DNA of 64,000 nucleotides from Colletotrichum lupini (Eukaryota; Ascomycota; Sordariomycetes; Glomerellales; Glomerellaceae). The stretch covers positions 2,728,001-2,792,000 of the forward strand of contig NC_064673.1 of assembly GCF_023278565.1 (NCBI RefSeq), in the 5' to 3' direction. Both the position numbers and the translations under genes were made by a program. Below are positions 46,430-57,966 of this stretch, one piece after another. The first letter of the stretch is position 1, and every line of letters starts with the position of its first letter. The notes under the pieces were generated by a model. It was not told the DNA's origin. It ran no database searches and was given only the letters and a program-made list of their open reading frames with translations.

Positions 46430-48497
46430 TCAGAGTGAGGCGATACCATACTTTTTCTTGATGATATCCGCAATCTGCACTGAAGTTAGTAATCGCGTAC
46501 TTAAGCGCTTCAGATGCCCTTCTTACCTTTTCTCCAGAGGCATAAGTCGTTGCCGTCGGCGCTGCAGTCAACACCATGGGCCAATAACTAACATCAATAA
46601 CCCTCAACCCCTTAACCCCATAAACCTGCATCTCCGTATCCACCACACCTCCTTCTTCCTTGGGTACCATAGCCGCAGTACAACACGAATGGGCGTTCGA
46701 AGGTGACATGTTCGCAGCCAGCAACGTCTTCATCTCTTCTTTGGAAGCGGTATCATACGGTGCCGCCATCTTGGGCCCAAGAATCTTCATCGCCGGCGCA
46801 GACATGATCTCCTTCCCCTTCTCAAATAGCGCCACAGCGAGGTCGAAGTCAGTGGGATCAGAAGCAGTGCGAAAGTCAATGACGGGTTGCTGCAGCGGGT
46901 CCGTGGAGTTAATCTTCACCGACCCCCGGCTCAGCGCCCGGAGGAAGTAGAGCGTGATACTATTGCCGGTGCCCCAGTGGACCATGCCGAGGGGCACGTC
47001 TTGTCCTGCGAGCTGGTCGAGAACGATTTCCCGCTGCTTCTTGTAGCCTTCTTGAACGGATGCAGGGGTACCTGGAGCAAGATACTCGGTGGGGTCGTGG
47101 GACTTTGCAGTGGCGAGGATGTCGCGCCAGGAGGAGGTTGTGTTGGCTAGCGGCGGTACGGCTAGGTTTGTGCTCAGGGTTCTGACGATGGTGTACGCTC
47201 CTTGCTTTTGGGCATCGTAAAGGGCGCGTTGTTCGGCATCGTATGTTTTGTTGGTGTCTAGAGCTCCAGAGTTGGGGAAAATGTTGTTCTCAACTGCGTG
47301 GTTCTCTTCAGTCACTGTACTTCTGCTCTCGAATTGAGATGGTACCAACATGTGAAGGGAACCTTTAGTTCACCCTGATCCATAAAGTTCTCGCCAACCC
47401 CAGGCAGATCAGCAACGGAATCGATTCCAAAGGTCTTCAGGAACTGTTTTGACCCGATGCCAGAAAGCTGTAGAATCTGTGGGGTATGAAGCGCCCCAGC
47501 AGCCAGGAGGACCTCCTTCTTCGCGTAGACGTCGAGACGCTCACCTCCAGTTGAAGGTAGATACTCGAGACCAACGGCCCGCTTTCCCTTGAAAAGGATT
47601 TTGGATACAGTGTGTTCAGCCAGAATGTGGTAGTTGGGACGAGAGTCTTTGACGCGTTGGTAATGATTGATCCGCGCGTGGCTCCGGGTCCGGGTTGTTG
47701 CGTCGGCGAGGGTGGGGAAGTTGAAGAGACCGACCGCCCGGTCGCCGCCATTGGGGTCCGGGGAAGGGGTGAGGCCGCTTTGTAGAGCAGCTTGCCAGAA
47801 GTTTTCTACGTGATTTTAGTGGAAATTACATGTCGGAACCCTACTCCTTTCTGTATTGAGATACATACCAGCACCGGGGAAATAATAATTGGGATACGAG
47901 GCACGGACAGGTCCGGTGTGGCCGTGAGCCGACTCTACCCACGAGATGTTGGCAGCGTCAGCAAAGTCTTGAGGCGGGGTCGTGAAATTCTCGCTCTAGC
48001 AAAGGTGTGATTAGCATTCCCAGTTCCATGCTGAATGTACATCCAGATAGAACTCACTTTCCGAAAGTACGGCAACAGGTCATCCCATCCCCAGCCTTTG
48101 GCACCCAGCTGCTCCCAAGCCGCATACTCTGACTTCCCACCGCGCACAAAGACCATGCCGTTGACTACAGAACCGCCACCGACTACTCGACCGGCAGGCA
48201 CTGAAAAAACGCGGTTGTTCAACGCAGGCTGTGGTGCGCTGTTCAAGTTGGGCCAAAGGTATGGCACAGGGAAGAAGGCACCTGGGACGAGGACGCTGTC
48301 TTCATCCTTGTCGAAAGGCCCGGTCTCAATGACTAGGACTTTGACTATTTCACATGCATTAGGTGGAGAATTTACGTCTGAGGTAGATGAACTATGGCAC
48401 GGTCTCTACTTACTGCTTGGGTCTCCGGTCAGCCGATCGGCAACGGTAAGGCCCGAGACGCCTCCGCCGGCAATGACGAAGTCATAATCAGTCGCGG
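46430..48497 (-). pseudogene. GMC oxidoreductase, 5' end severed by a retrotransposon
   Basis: The catalytic part is intact on the minus strand: exons 48497-48414, 48344-48058, 47995-47869, 47805-47374, 47314-46527, 46474-46430. FAD-binding is seen in DYDFVIAGGGVSGLTVADRL, GMC signature 1 in GGGSVVNGMVFVRG, and signature 2 in GALHTPQILQLSGIG. The C-terminus is YASGEK-IADIIKKKYGIASL. The active-site region HSCCTAAM is present, but the usual second His/Asn near the C-terminus is replaced (PMVLTAAPTATTY). Family members are FAD-dependent alcohol, glucose or choline-type oxidases and dehydrogenases. The frame runs into the LTR at 48498 and meets a stop (TAA) seven codons from the intact sequence with no ATG, so no translatable start remains. 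The missing N-terminus is at 55584-55685. Confidence 0.9.
48493..48497. repeat. target-site duplication CGCGG, left copy
   Basis: Five bases directly abutting the left LTR, identical to 55584-55588 next to the right LTR. They come from the GMC coding sequence. Confidence 0.9.
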
Positions 48498-48702
48498 TGT
48501 CGGATTAGAAGTCTAATTCGACCGCGGCATACAGCCGACTGCGCAGGGGCCAATTAGGGGCCCTATTTACGATTATCGTAGCCAGCCTAACCTACGGTTA
48601 GAACCTCCTTTTTATACTTACTACGTAGATATTTATATAGTTTAATTAATCTCTTCGTTAACTATAGTTCGAACTAACTACTTTATAATAGGGATATTAA
48701 TA
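48498..48702 (+). repeat. 5' LTR of the Ty1/copia element
   Basis: 205 bases beginning TGTCGGATTAGAAG and ending GGGATATTAATA. It matches the LTR at 55379-55583 over its whole length, and every difference I noted is a C/T or G/A transition, as RIP produces. Its outer half retains more C and G than the other copy. Confidence 0.92.
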
Positions 48703-51700
48703 CTAATTAGTAATTAAATTTTATTATTATAGATCGGTAAAGTATCTCGTTATATAAAAAAGACGACTTTTTAATATTATATAGGATAAGAAATTCGTAT
48801 TAATTAACTTTATAAAAATAGACGAAAAAGGAGGCGATTCTTAAATACTACACGGAATTAAGTAATTATAGCCCTTTACTACCTACGAGAGGTCGATGTT
48901 TATTATATTAAACTACGTTAATTAATAAAACTACTTAAGTAACTAGCCTTTTATCGTCGCCCTAAGTAGCTTTTTTATTAAATAACTTTTCTATAGCCGG
49001 CCCGCAATTAGAAATTAATTAGTTAAATTAATAAAAAAAAATACTTACGTAACGACTACTTACCTAATTAATTAGCGTAACGAACGAGCTTAATAATATA
49101 ATATAAAAAAGTACTACGTAATTAAAAAAAGGGATCTCTAAATATAAATATTTTTATTTAGTAATAAAAGTAACCTTATAGGAGTTATTAAGCTAAGAGA
49201 TTTATAATATATAAAAAAGTCTATTATTATAAGGATTTTATAAGTACGACCTTAAGCCCGCAATCTAAATAACCTCCTCATAGCTCTTTTAATTACTCTC
49301 TAAGTATTACTTAAGAATATAGTATAAGGGACGGTTTAATAAGGGAGGAAGGGATTTAGAGGTCTTAATAGTATTAAGTTAAGAATATTATAGATTTTAA
49401 ATATTAACTTAAGAAGAAGGTAGCTACCCTAAAGTAGTCCTACGACCTCCCGCTAGAGTTATTATTAACTTAAAAAAAGGCTAAAAAGATAAGGATCTGA
49501 GGGGAAAAGAAAAAAATCTTTTAAAAAGCTACTAAAGGGCTTCTTTTTTATATTAGCTCCCGGCGCGAGATTACTAATTTTAAGAAATTAATTAAAAAAG
49601 CTATTTAGAGATTATAAAGAGCACGAGGCTTAAGAGGCTAGAAGTATACGGGATAGTAATAATTAATAAAAATCCCGGGATAATTACTATATTTTCTTAT
49701 AGTAATATAAACGTCTACCGCTACTATTATTAAAAAGAACTACTAAAACCTACCCTTTTATATTAAATAAAAAGGAAGATCTTAGTAGGTACGATAGCTA
49801 GCGATTTAGAAAGGTAGTAGTAATTATTAAAAATAATAAAAACGAGAGTAGTAATAAGACGGCAAGAGGAAGCGGGAATCTCCTAGACCTTAATAAATTT
49901 ATTAAATAGTAAAAGTACGGATTTATTATAACTAGCGCACGGATTAAATATATCCTTATTAAAATTAAATACGTTAATAATTACTAATATAAGTATAAGC
50001 TAGAGCACGACCCTTAGCGAGTTAAAGTAAAAAAAAAGAGGACGAAACCCGATCCTAAATAGAATCCTAATCCCTTATAAATAAGTAAATATTAACCTAA
50101 ACTATTAGGGGACGTAAATATATAGAATTACGGATTATCTTAATAATAAGTAAATTAATGCGGTATTAATCTATTTAACTAAGGTCTATAAGAAAAAGGG
50201 GCTATAAGGGTAACCCCTATTTTATGAGATTATAAACGACTTTAGCTATTAGTTAAACGAATAGTTCGCGAGCGTAAGCTTAGGAATTATAAAAGTAGTT
50301 AATAAATTCCTTTATAAGCAAGGGGTATTATTAGCGTAATTATAATTATAAGAGCTATATAAAATACTAATAATAATAATTATAGAGGAGGAATTCGTAT
50401 TATAAAACTAAATATAAGTTAATAGAGTATATAATCACTTTAACGAATTTAAAAAAAGGGTAAACGACCTAGATTTCCTCCTTATAATTACTAATAGAAA
50501 TCTATTATTATAAAAGGATATACCGGGGCAAAATATAGTACTAGAAGTACGATAATTAATAATTCTACTTATTTTAATTCATAACTCGTTACTATTACTA
50601 ATACGAAATTCGGTACCGATTAGCTAATAAAAAAGGAGGTAAACGACCCGAAGTTACTAATAATACGTAGTAACGTAGGGATTATATATAAATAACGAAA
50701 ATTTAATAATAAATACGAGGTAATTTATAAACTTTAAAAAGATCTTTTTAAAAGAGAAATTATACTCTAGGGGGAAGTATAAGGTCTTATAAAAAACCCT
50801 AACAATATTTTATAATTACTATAAAAAAGTCGGAATTAGGGAATACTAATACTATTTAGTAATTAATATCGTACTTATAAATAAAGCCTCTAATTATTAT
50901 TATAAAGTAGTACGTAATCTCGATCAAAACGACTTTTTTAATATAATTAACGTAATCCGAAGCCGCTTCGAGACTTACGATAGGAACCTAGAGCTCCTAT
51001 TTAAGCTATGAGCGATTTCTTTTATATTTATAACTAAGATAATAGAGGGTAAATTGTGAATAAAGATCCTTAAAGAGCTTATTAATCGAATCAATAAGCT
51101 AGTAAAAACCTAGCTAAATAAGGGGATAAACGAGCGGAAAATTAGATATTTTTATATTATAATCTAGCGTATATTAGAGGTAAAAATAATACTTTACTAA
51201 GTATTTAAAGACTACGAGACGCTCTACTTAAGGCTAAGATTTAGTTTTAATATTAAAATAAGAATACTATACTAAACCTATTTCTAAGCGTACGACGGCC
51301 CTTATTAGTAATATTAAGTCGATTAAATATAAAAAAAAAAAAAAAAAGAGGCTAGATATAGTAATTATTAATAAGGAGGCTTAGATTTATTAAATAAGTA
51401 GAGATTTAATTTATAAGTAAGGTAATAGAAAAAGTAATACTATATTTATAAAAAAGATAGATATTAGTTAAGTAATTACTCTAAGGAGGAGCGTACTAAA
51501 TTATATAAATAATATAAAAAGTCGAGGGTAGTAAATAGTAAAACTAGCCCTCGTTAGTTTAACTAATTCCTTATTATATATAAGGGCAGATCTAGGGGTA
51601 TAGAAATTAGTAATAGTAATTAAAATAGTAGCCTAAAGTATATACCCCCTATAAAAGATTTAGAAAATAAGGAAGATCTTACCCCCTATATTAATAAATT

Positions 51701-54700
51701 AGATTATAACGAAATTAACGATATTAACTACTCTTTTTTTACCCCGTTAGCCTCTAGAGGATATACGAGGCTAAACGAATAGAGAGTAGTAAAAGCTCTT
51801 AATAAGTAGGCTTTTATTTATAGATAATAAGAAAAGGTCCCTTAGATAACGGATACGGAGGCGGCTAAAAGGGCGAATTTAATAGGGCTAAAGCCTATTT
51901 TCTTAATAATTAAGGAGAAGATGCTATTTTTTTTAATATTTAAAAAAAAAGAATATAATACTAAGTAAATTTAGGGATAGCTAGAGGGGTCCTTTTTATA
52001 CTACTTAGATCCCTTAAATACTAAGCTCGTATAAGTATTTTATATAAATAAAAAGTACGGCCTAGACGATTTTTATAAGATTATTTTAGATATTAGGGTA
52101 TTATAATAATTAACTAAAGGAAAAGGGTAATTTTAGGCGCTATAAAAGATCGTACTAATAACGCTTAATATATTAATAGCGGGTATTATAAAGATTAGTT
52201 TTAGCCTAAGTAAAGAAATCGTCGCCCTAAGTATAATAAAAGTAGAGATATACTTCGGAATAATAACTTTTTATATTTTACTTATTAATACCCTATTTCT
52301 CCTATATCTAAAAAATATAAATTAACTAGGCATTATATTTAATAATACGAGGAATAGAATCTCTAGTAGTAAGTACTTCGAGATAGTTAAACGACGATAG
52401 GGGTATACGTTTATAAAGCTTATTAATAATACGAAGTTAATTAATTACCTAACGGAAAGTAAGCTTAAAAAACTATACTAAAGATTTAGGTACTCGTTAG
52501 TTACGAGGCTATATAACCTCCTAAAGTAATTAAGTAATAATAATATCGAAATAGGGGCGCTAGAGTAGTTAATAAAAGTATATTATTAATATTAAATAAA
52601 TACGCAGAGCCTACGTAAATTTAAGTTTAAATTACGTAATAAGCTTAACTTTAACTAGGAAATCGTTGTTAATATCTTTTACTTAAATAGTTAATTAGTA
52701 CTATATATAATTAACGTAGTTATATCTTTTTAAATAGGGTAATTCCTCTAGGATTTATAAGTAAAAATAGTATAAGTAGCCCTATAAAAAAGCTAGATCG
52801 ATATATACTAAGGACCGCTAAACGGTATTAAAACTAACGCTAGTACTAGCTTTAAGTTAATAAAATTTAGGGATAATACGACGGCCTACGGTATATAGCT
52901 AAAAGTCGTACCCGTTAAAGCGTACTATAGTATTAAAAAGGTAAAAAGGGTATATTAGTAGTTAAAAAGGGCGTTTAGAATTATTAAAAAGGAAAATCCG
53001 GATTTTATTAATAATAAATACCTCTAAATAGTACTTAAATATTATAACGATACTATAGGGCCTAACGAACTTATATTAACGCTATTAATATTTAGAGCAT
53101 ATTTAAGAACGACCTTAGCTTTGTTACCGTTACTAAGTATAAGCTAACGAGCTTAAGTAATTAAAAAAGTAATACGGGTATTATACGAAGTAAGCGTAAG
53201 AAGGTAAGTTAATAAGGTAATTACTATACGTAATAGGCCTAACATAGGGGATAATCTAAATATATTACTAAATTCGGATATATAAGTATAGCGCGAAATT
53301 ACTTAATAATAGGCTAGGCTATATAAGTTAATTTCCGTTAATAAGCGCTCTTATATAGTTATAAGAAATCGTAACTAGCCTCTCGAAGTATTAATTATAG
53401 TAGTTAGACCGTATTATATAAATCCTAACGAAGTAATTTCTAACTTATAAGAAAAAGAAGAGCTAGGGGAAACTATATAACCCGCAGTAGAGGCATAGGA
53501 AATTATCCTTAATAAAATCGTCGTAGTAATACTAATAAACGACGAGGAAAAGGAAATTACTAAAAGGGTATTAATACTACTAATAAGACGTCGTAAAAGA
53601 CTACGACGGTAAGCCCTAACGTAGCAATTTATTACTAATAACAAGGTAATTAATACCTTTTATATAGTAAAAGAGAAAGCTAATTTTAAGCTAGCGGTTA
53701 AACTACGTAAAAAAGGCGTAATTATAACTACTAAAAAGCTATATAAGGGATTAGATCTTATTAAAACAAATACTTTTCGTAATCGAGGGGTCTATTAATT
53801 TATCCTATACGACTTAAAAAAATATATAAACCTCCGCATATTTAAATTACGAATAGTTCGTAAGATTAAAAAGAAAAAAATACCCTAGCTATATAAGAAA
53901 TCTAAATACGTAATTTAGGGGTATAGTAATATTAAAAAGGCAACGCTACTTATATAATCGCTTATTATATAACGCTATAATTAACGATTAATAATAATAC
54001 TAATAGTATTATTACAGAAGAAGGGATACGAGATTTAGAGCTATAATATTACCTAAGTATATACTTAATTAGCTATAGGGCTTATAAGGAAAATCCTAGC
54101 CTATTTACCGAAAGAAATAGCTAGTAAGTACTTAGAAAGCACGATTATTAAAGTACTTAAGCTACTATATAGGCTCGCAAAATCGGGCACTTATTAATAA
54201 GCTACTTATTACGATTTTTATATTAATTAATTATTAATAGTTACCTCTATATATAACCCGTACTTATTAGTTATAAAATATAAAGGCGACTAATTTAGGA
54301 TCGTTAGAATATAAACCGACGATATATTAGGCCTATTTAATATTAATTTTATAAAAAAGGAGGATAAGGAGCTTTGAAAAGCGGGCTTTATAATAAAGCT
54401 AAAAGAGGTCCTTATAATAAATACCCCCCTAGTATTTAATAGCGGGATTCTTATAATTAAAAAAGAAACTATTATTTTTTAATAAAAGGGGTAGGGTAAA
54501 AAAATTAACCTCGTTAATTTAAACGTAACTAACGTTAAAAAGTAATATAAAACTAAGCTTGCGTAAGGGGTATATATTATAAATATTTATTAGCTTAAAA
54601 TAACTTTTAACTACGCTAGGGTAGCGTAAGCTATAAATTTAACTAAATAAGATATTAAAATACTTAATAAGCGGCTTAAGTAGTAATAAACGAATCTTAA

Positions 54701-55378
54701 TTAAGGTCTCGTTTATTACCTAATTAACTTTATAACTAATAAGCTCTACGTCTTTATTAATAAGTTATTTATAAATAATAACGACCTTACTTCGTAATTA
54801 GGGTATATTATTATCCTAGTTAACGAGAGTATAAGCGAGAGCGAATTTATTATATACGGTAATATAATTTATTACTTATTAACTAAAAATAAATAAGTAA
54901 TAAGAAGTATACTAATATTAGAGGTTTATAGTATAGTTAACGGCGTTAACCTCTTTTATATAATTTTAATAACGCTAAAAAAGATTACTAATTAAATTAG
55001 CTTTTTATTTATTTTAATAGTTATTTATATTAATTCTTACTTATTATATAAATACCTCGTTAAATTAAGAACGACGAAGGAAAAGAGGCTTATAATTAAT
55101 ATTATAGCCCTTAGGTAATCGTATAAAAAGCGCAAAATACTTAAAATCCGTTAGATTAATAATAAAAATAACCTCGTAAACGCTTTTATAAAAGCAGTAC
55201 TAAATAAGGGATTAGAGTAATTCGTAAGTAGCGGAAAAGTTACTATACAAATAGAGGAATAAGTTATATAAAAAGAGTAAAAAAAAGGGGGAAAAAGAGA
55301 CGACTTAGTAAACGGGCCCGAGGTCGAATTATATTTTTAATTATAGTAGTTAAATTAATAAAAGAAAGAGAAAGTTAG

Positions 55379-55583
55379 TATTAAATTAGAAGTTTAATTT
55401 AACTACGGTATATAGCTAACTACGCAGGGGCTAATTAGGGGCCTTATTTATAATTATTATAGCTAGCTTAACCTATAATTAGAACCTCTTTTTTATACTT
55501 ACTACGCAAATATTTATATAGTTTAATTAATCTCTTTATTAACTACGGTTCGAACTAACTACCCTATAATAGGGATACTAACA
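55379..55583 (+). repeat. 3' LTR of the Ty1/copia element
   Basis: 205 bases beginning TATTAAATTAGAAG (the RIP-altered form of TGTCGG...) and ending GGGATACTAACA. It pairs with 48498-48702. Confidence 0.92.
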
Positions 55584-55588
55584 CGCGG
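55584..55588. repeat. target-site duplication CGCGG, right copy
   Basis: Identical to 48493-48497 and directly abutting the 3' LTR. Confidence 0.9.
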
Positions 55589-55685
55589 TAACTGCATCTC
55601 GCGAGGTAATTATAGCATAGCGAGGGACCTATAGTACTAATAAAAATAAGCTAAACGCTAGCAGTGCCAAAATAGCCTTTATAAG
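55584..55685 (-). pseudogene. stranded N-terminal codons of the GMC oxidoreductase
   Basis: This 102-base island between two copia copies still contains several CpA and TpG pairs, unlike its surroundings. On the minus strand it is exactly 34 codons and, after removing one CGCGG copy, joins in frame to the GMC sequence at 48492: a hydrophobic signal-peptide-like stretch (AILALLAFSLFLLVL) followed by TSRDAVTA and then TDYDFVIAGGG. One in-frame TAG at 55629-55631 is a RIP-type change from CAG. The start codon is not in the island and must lie beyond the second copia copy, outside the window. Confidence 0.8.
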
Positions 55686-55887
55686 TATTAGTATCCCTAT
55701 TATAGGGTAGTTAGTTCGAACCGTAGTTAACAAAAAGATTAATTAAACTATCTAAATATTTGCGTAGGTATAAAAAGGAGGTTCTAACTATAAGTTAGGC
55801 TAGCTACGATAATTATAAATAAGGCCCCTAATTAGCCCCTGCGTAGTCAGCTATATACCGCGGTTAAATTAGACTTCTAATCTAATA
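55686..55887 (-). repeat. LTR of the second copia copy (inverted)
   Basis: The reverse complement of the 205-base LTR, here 202 bases, from TATTAGTATCCC to CTTCTAATCTAATA. It is the 3' LTR of a minus-strand element. Confidence 0.88.
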
Positions 55888-57406
55888 CTAACTTTCTCTT
55901 TCTTTTATTAATTTAACTACTACGGTTAGAAATATAATTCGACCTCGGGCCCGTCTACTAAGTCGTCTCCTTTTCCCCCTTTTCTCTATTCTTTTTATAT
56001 AACTTATCCCTCTATTTATATAGTGACTTTTCCGCTACTTACGAATTACTCTAATCCCTTATTTAATACTACTTTCGTAAAAGCGTTTACGAAGTTATCT
56101 TTATTATTAATCTAACGGATCTTAAGTATCTCGCGCCTTTCGTATAATTACTTAAGGGCTATAATATCGATTATAAGCCTCTTTTCCTTCGTCGTTCTTA
56201 ATTTAATAAGGTATTCGTATAGTAAATAAGAATCGGTATAAATAACCGTTAGAATAAGTAAAAGGCTAATTCGATCGGTAATTTTTTTTAGTATTATTAA
56301 AATTGCGTAAGAGAGGTTAATACTATTAACTATATTATAAACCTCCAACGCTAGTATACTTTTTATTACCTACTTATTTTTAATTAATAAGTAGTAGATT
56401 ATATTACCGTATATAATAAATTCGCTCTTACCTATACTCTCGTTAACTAAAATAATAATATACCCTAATTACGAAGTAAGGTTATTATTATTTATAAATA
56501 ACCTATTAATAAAGACGTAGAGCTTATTAGTTATAAGGTCGATTGGGTAATAAACGAGACCTCGATCGAGATTTATTTATTACTACTTAAGCCGCTTATT
56601 AAGTATTTCAACGTCTTATTTAGTTAAATTTATAGCTTACGCTACCCTAATATAGTTAAAAATTACTTTAAGTTAATAAATACTCGTAATATATACCCCT
56701 CGCGCAAGCTTAGCCTTATACTACTTTTTAATATTAGTTACGTTCGGGTTAATAAAGTTAATTTTCTCGCCCTACCCTTTTTACTAAAAAACGACGGTTT
56801 CTTTTTTAATTATAAGAATCCCGCCGTTAAATACTAAAGAGGTATTTATTATAAGGACCTCTTTTAGCTTTATTATAAAGCCCGCTTTTTAAAGCTCCTT
56901 ATCCTCTTTTTTTATAAAGTTAATATTAAATAGGCCTAATATATTATTAGTTTATATTCCGACGATCCTAAATTAGTTACCTTCGTACTCTACGACTAGT
57001 AAGTACGGGTCGTACGTAAAGGTAACTATTAATAATTAATTAATATAAAAATCGTAGTAAGTGGCTTATTAATAAGTGCCCGATTTTATAAGCCTATATA
57101 GTAGCTTAAGCACTTTAATAATCGTACTTTCTAAATACTTACTAGCTATTTCCTTCGGTAAATAGGCTAGGATTTTCTTTATAAGCCCTGTGGCCGATTA
57201 GGTATATGCCTAGGTAATATTATAGCTCTAAATCTCGTATCCCTTCTTCTATAGTAATATTATTAGTACTATTATTAATCGTTAGCTATAGCACTATATA
57301 GTAAGCGATTATATAAGTAGCGTCGCTTTTTCGATATTACCGTACCCCTAAATTACGTATCTAGACTTCTCGTACGGTTAGGGTATTCCTTTTCTTTTAA
57401 TTTTAT
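55686..57406 (-). mobile_element. second copy of the Ty1/copia family, inverted and interrupted
   Basis: Beyond the inverted LTR, the sequence is the reverse complement of the 3' part of the first element (matching 53.9-55.4 kb): the region upstream of the LTR, RNase H (an open stretch at 56148-56348 reads IYTDSYLLYEYLIKLRTTKE) and the reverse transcriptase. Similarity stops abruptly after AATTTTAT at 57399-57406. The remaining 5.3 kb of this copy, including its other LTR, is not seen and is predicted to lie beyond the window, displaced by the element that begins at 57407. RIP damage is as heavy as in the first copy. Confidence 0.85.
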
Positions 57407-57945
57407 TATAAGAGATTAGGCTATAAGTACTTAACTAGCGAGGCTATAATATAAGTATAGGTATATTATAAGACTAAAGCTTATAAAGTCCTTCGTAAGG
57501 GCTCTACTTCTTAAAAAGTTCTTTTATAATAAGATCCGTATACTAGTTACTAAGTTATTAGCATCCTATCGCTAGCTATATCCCAAATCTATTATAATTA
57601 CTCCCCCCTTACGTAACTTTAGTCCTTAAAGTTATTACGTAATATCTTCCTTTAATACTAATAATAAAGCTATTAACGTCGTTATTTATAATAAATTCCG
57701 TAAGGCGTTAATAATATCCTTTTTTACTTAGGAATAAGGCATTACTCCTATCTCCTTATCTAACGAATACCTTATTATTATTATTCGGTAATAGCGCGCC
57801 GACTAGTTACTAAGTTAGTAATATATATTTATAATAAAGTATTCTAACTATCGTAATATATAAGAGCCCGCCTAACCTCGTAATTATTGTTATTACTAGG
57901 CTATCGATTGTGGTAAAAGATTTTTTATTCGTTACTAGTTGCGTG
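57407..57945. repeat. candidate LTR of the gypsy element
   Basis: Inferred from position only: it begins at the break in the copia copy and ends before a polypyrimidine stretch (about 57,948-57,972), which on the minus strand would be a polypurine tract. The partner LTR is outside the window, so the assignment cannot be confirmed here. Confidence 0.3.
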
Positions 57946-57966
57946 TTTACTTTTTCTTTTTCTTTT

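Larger units (their letters stand above)
48498..55583 (+). mobile_element. complete Ty1/copia LTR retrotransposon, RIP-inactivated
   Basis: 7,086 bases bounded by 205-base LTRs and a CGCGG duplication. Internal sequence is AT-rich, with CpA and TpG almost absent and TAA/TAG in every frame. Copia order can still be followed on the + strand: a gag-like region, a pre-integrase zinc-knuckle remnant near 51.4-51.5 kb, integrase-end remnants near 52.9-53.3 kb (KRAFRIIKKENPDF, YYNDTIGPNELILTLLIF), reverse transcriptase about 53.8-54.5 kb (ILAYLPKEIASKY, LGLFNINFIKKED) and RNase H about 54.7-55.26 kb (LGYIIILVNES, IYTDSYLLYEYL-type motif, TTKEKRLI). RNase H after reverse transcriptase and close to the 3' LTR is the Ty1/copia layout. 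It is inserted antisense to the GMC gene. No ORF can encode a working protein. Confidence 0.93.

Noticed and set aside
53414..53644. 76-codon minus-strand ORF inside the copia element
   Set aside because: Lies antisense to pol in RIP-mutated DNA; an open stretch by chance between stops.
48658..55740. Recurring AGTTCGAACTAAC words resembling the T-loop of a tRNA
   Set aside because: They are part of the LTR sequence in all three LTR copies. No acceptor stem or anticodon arm is present around them.
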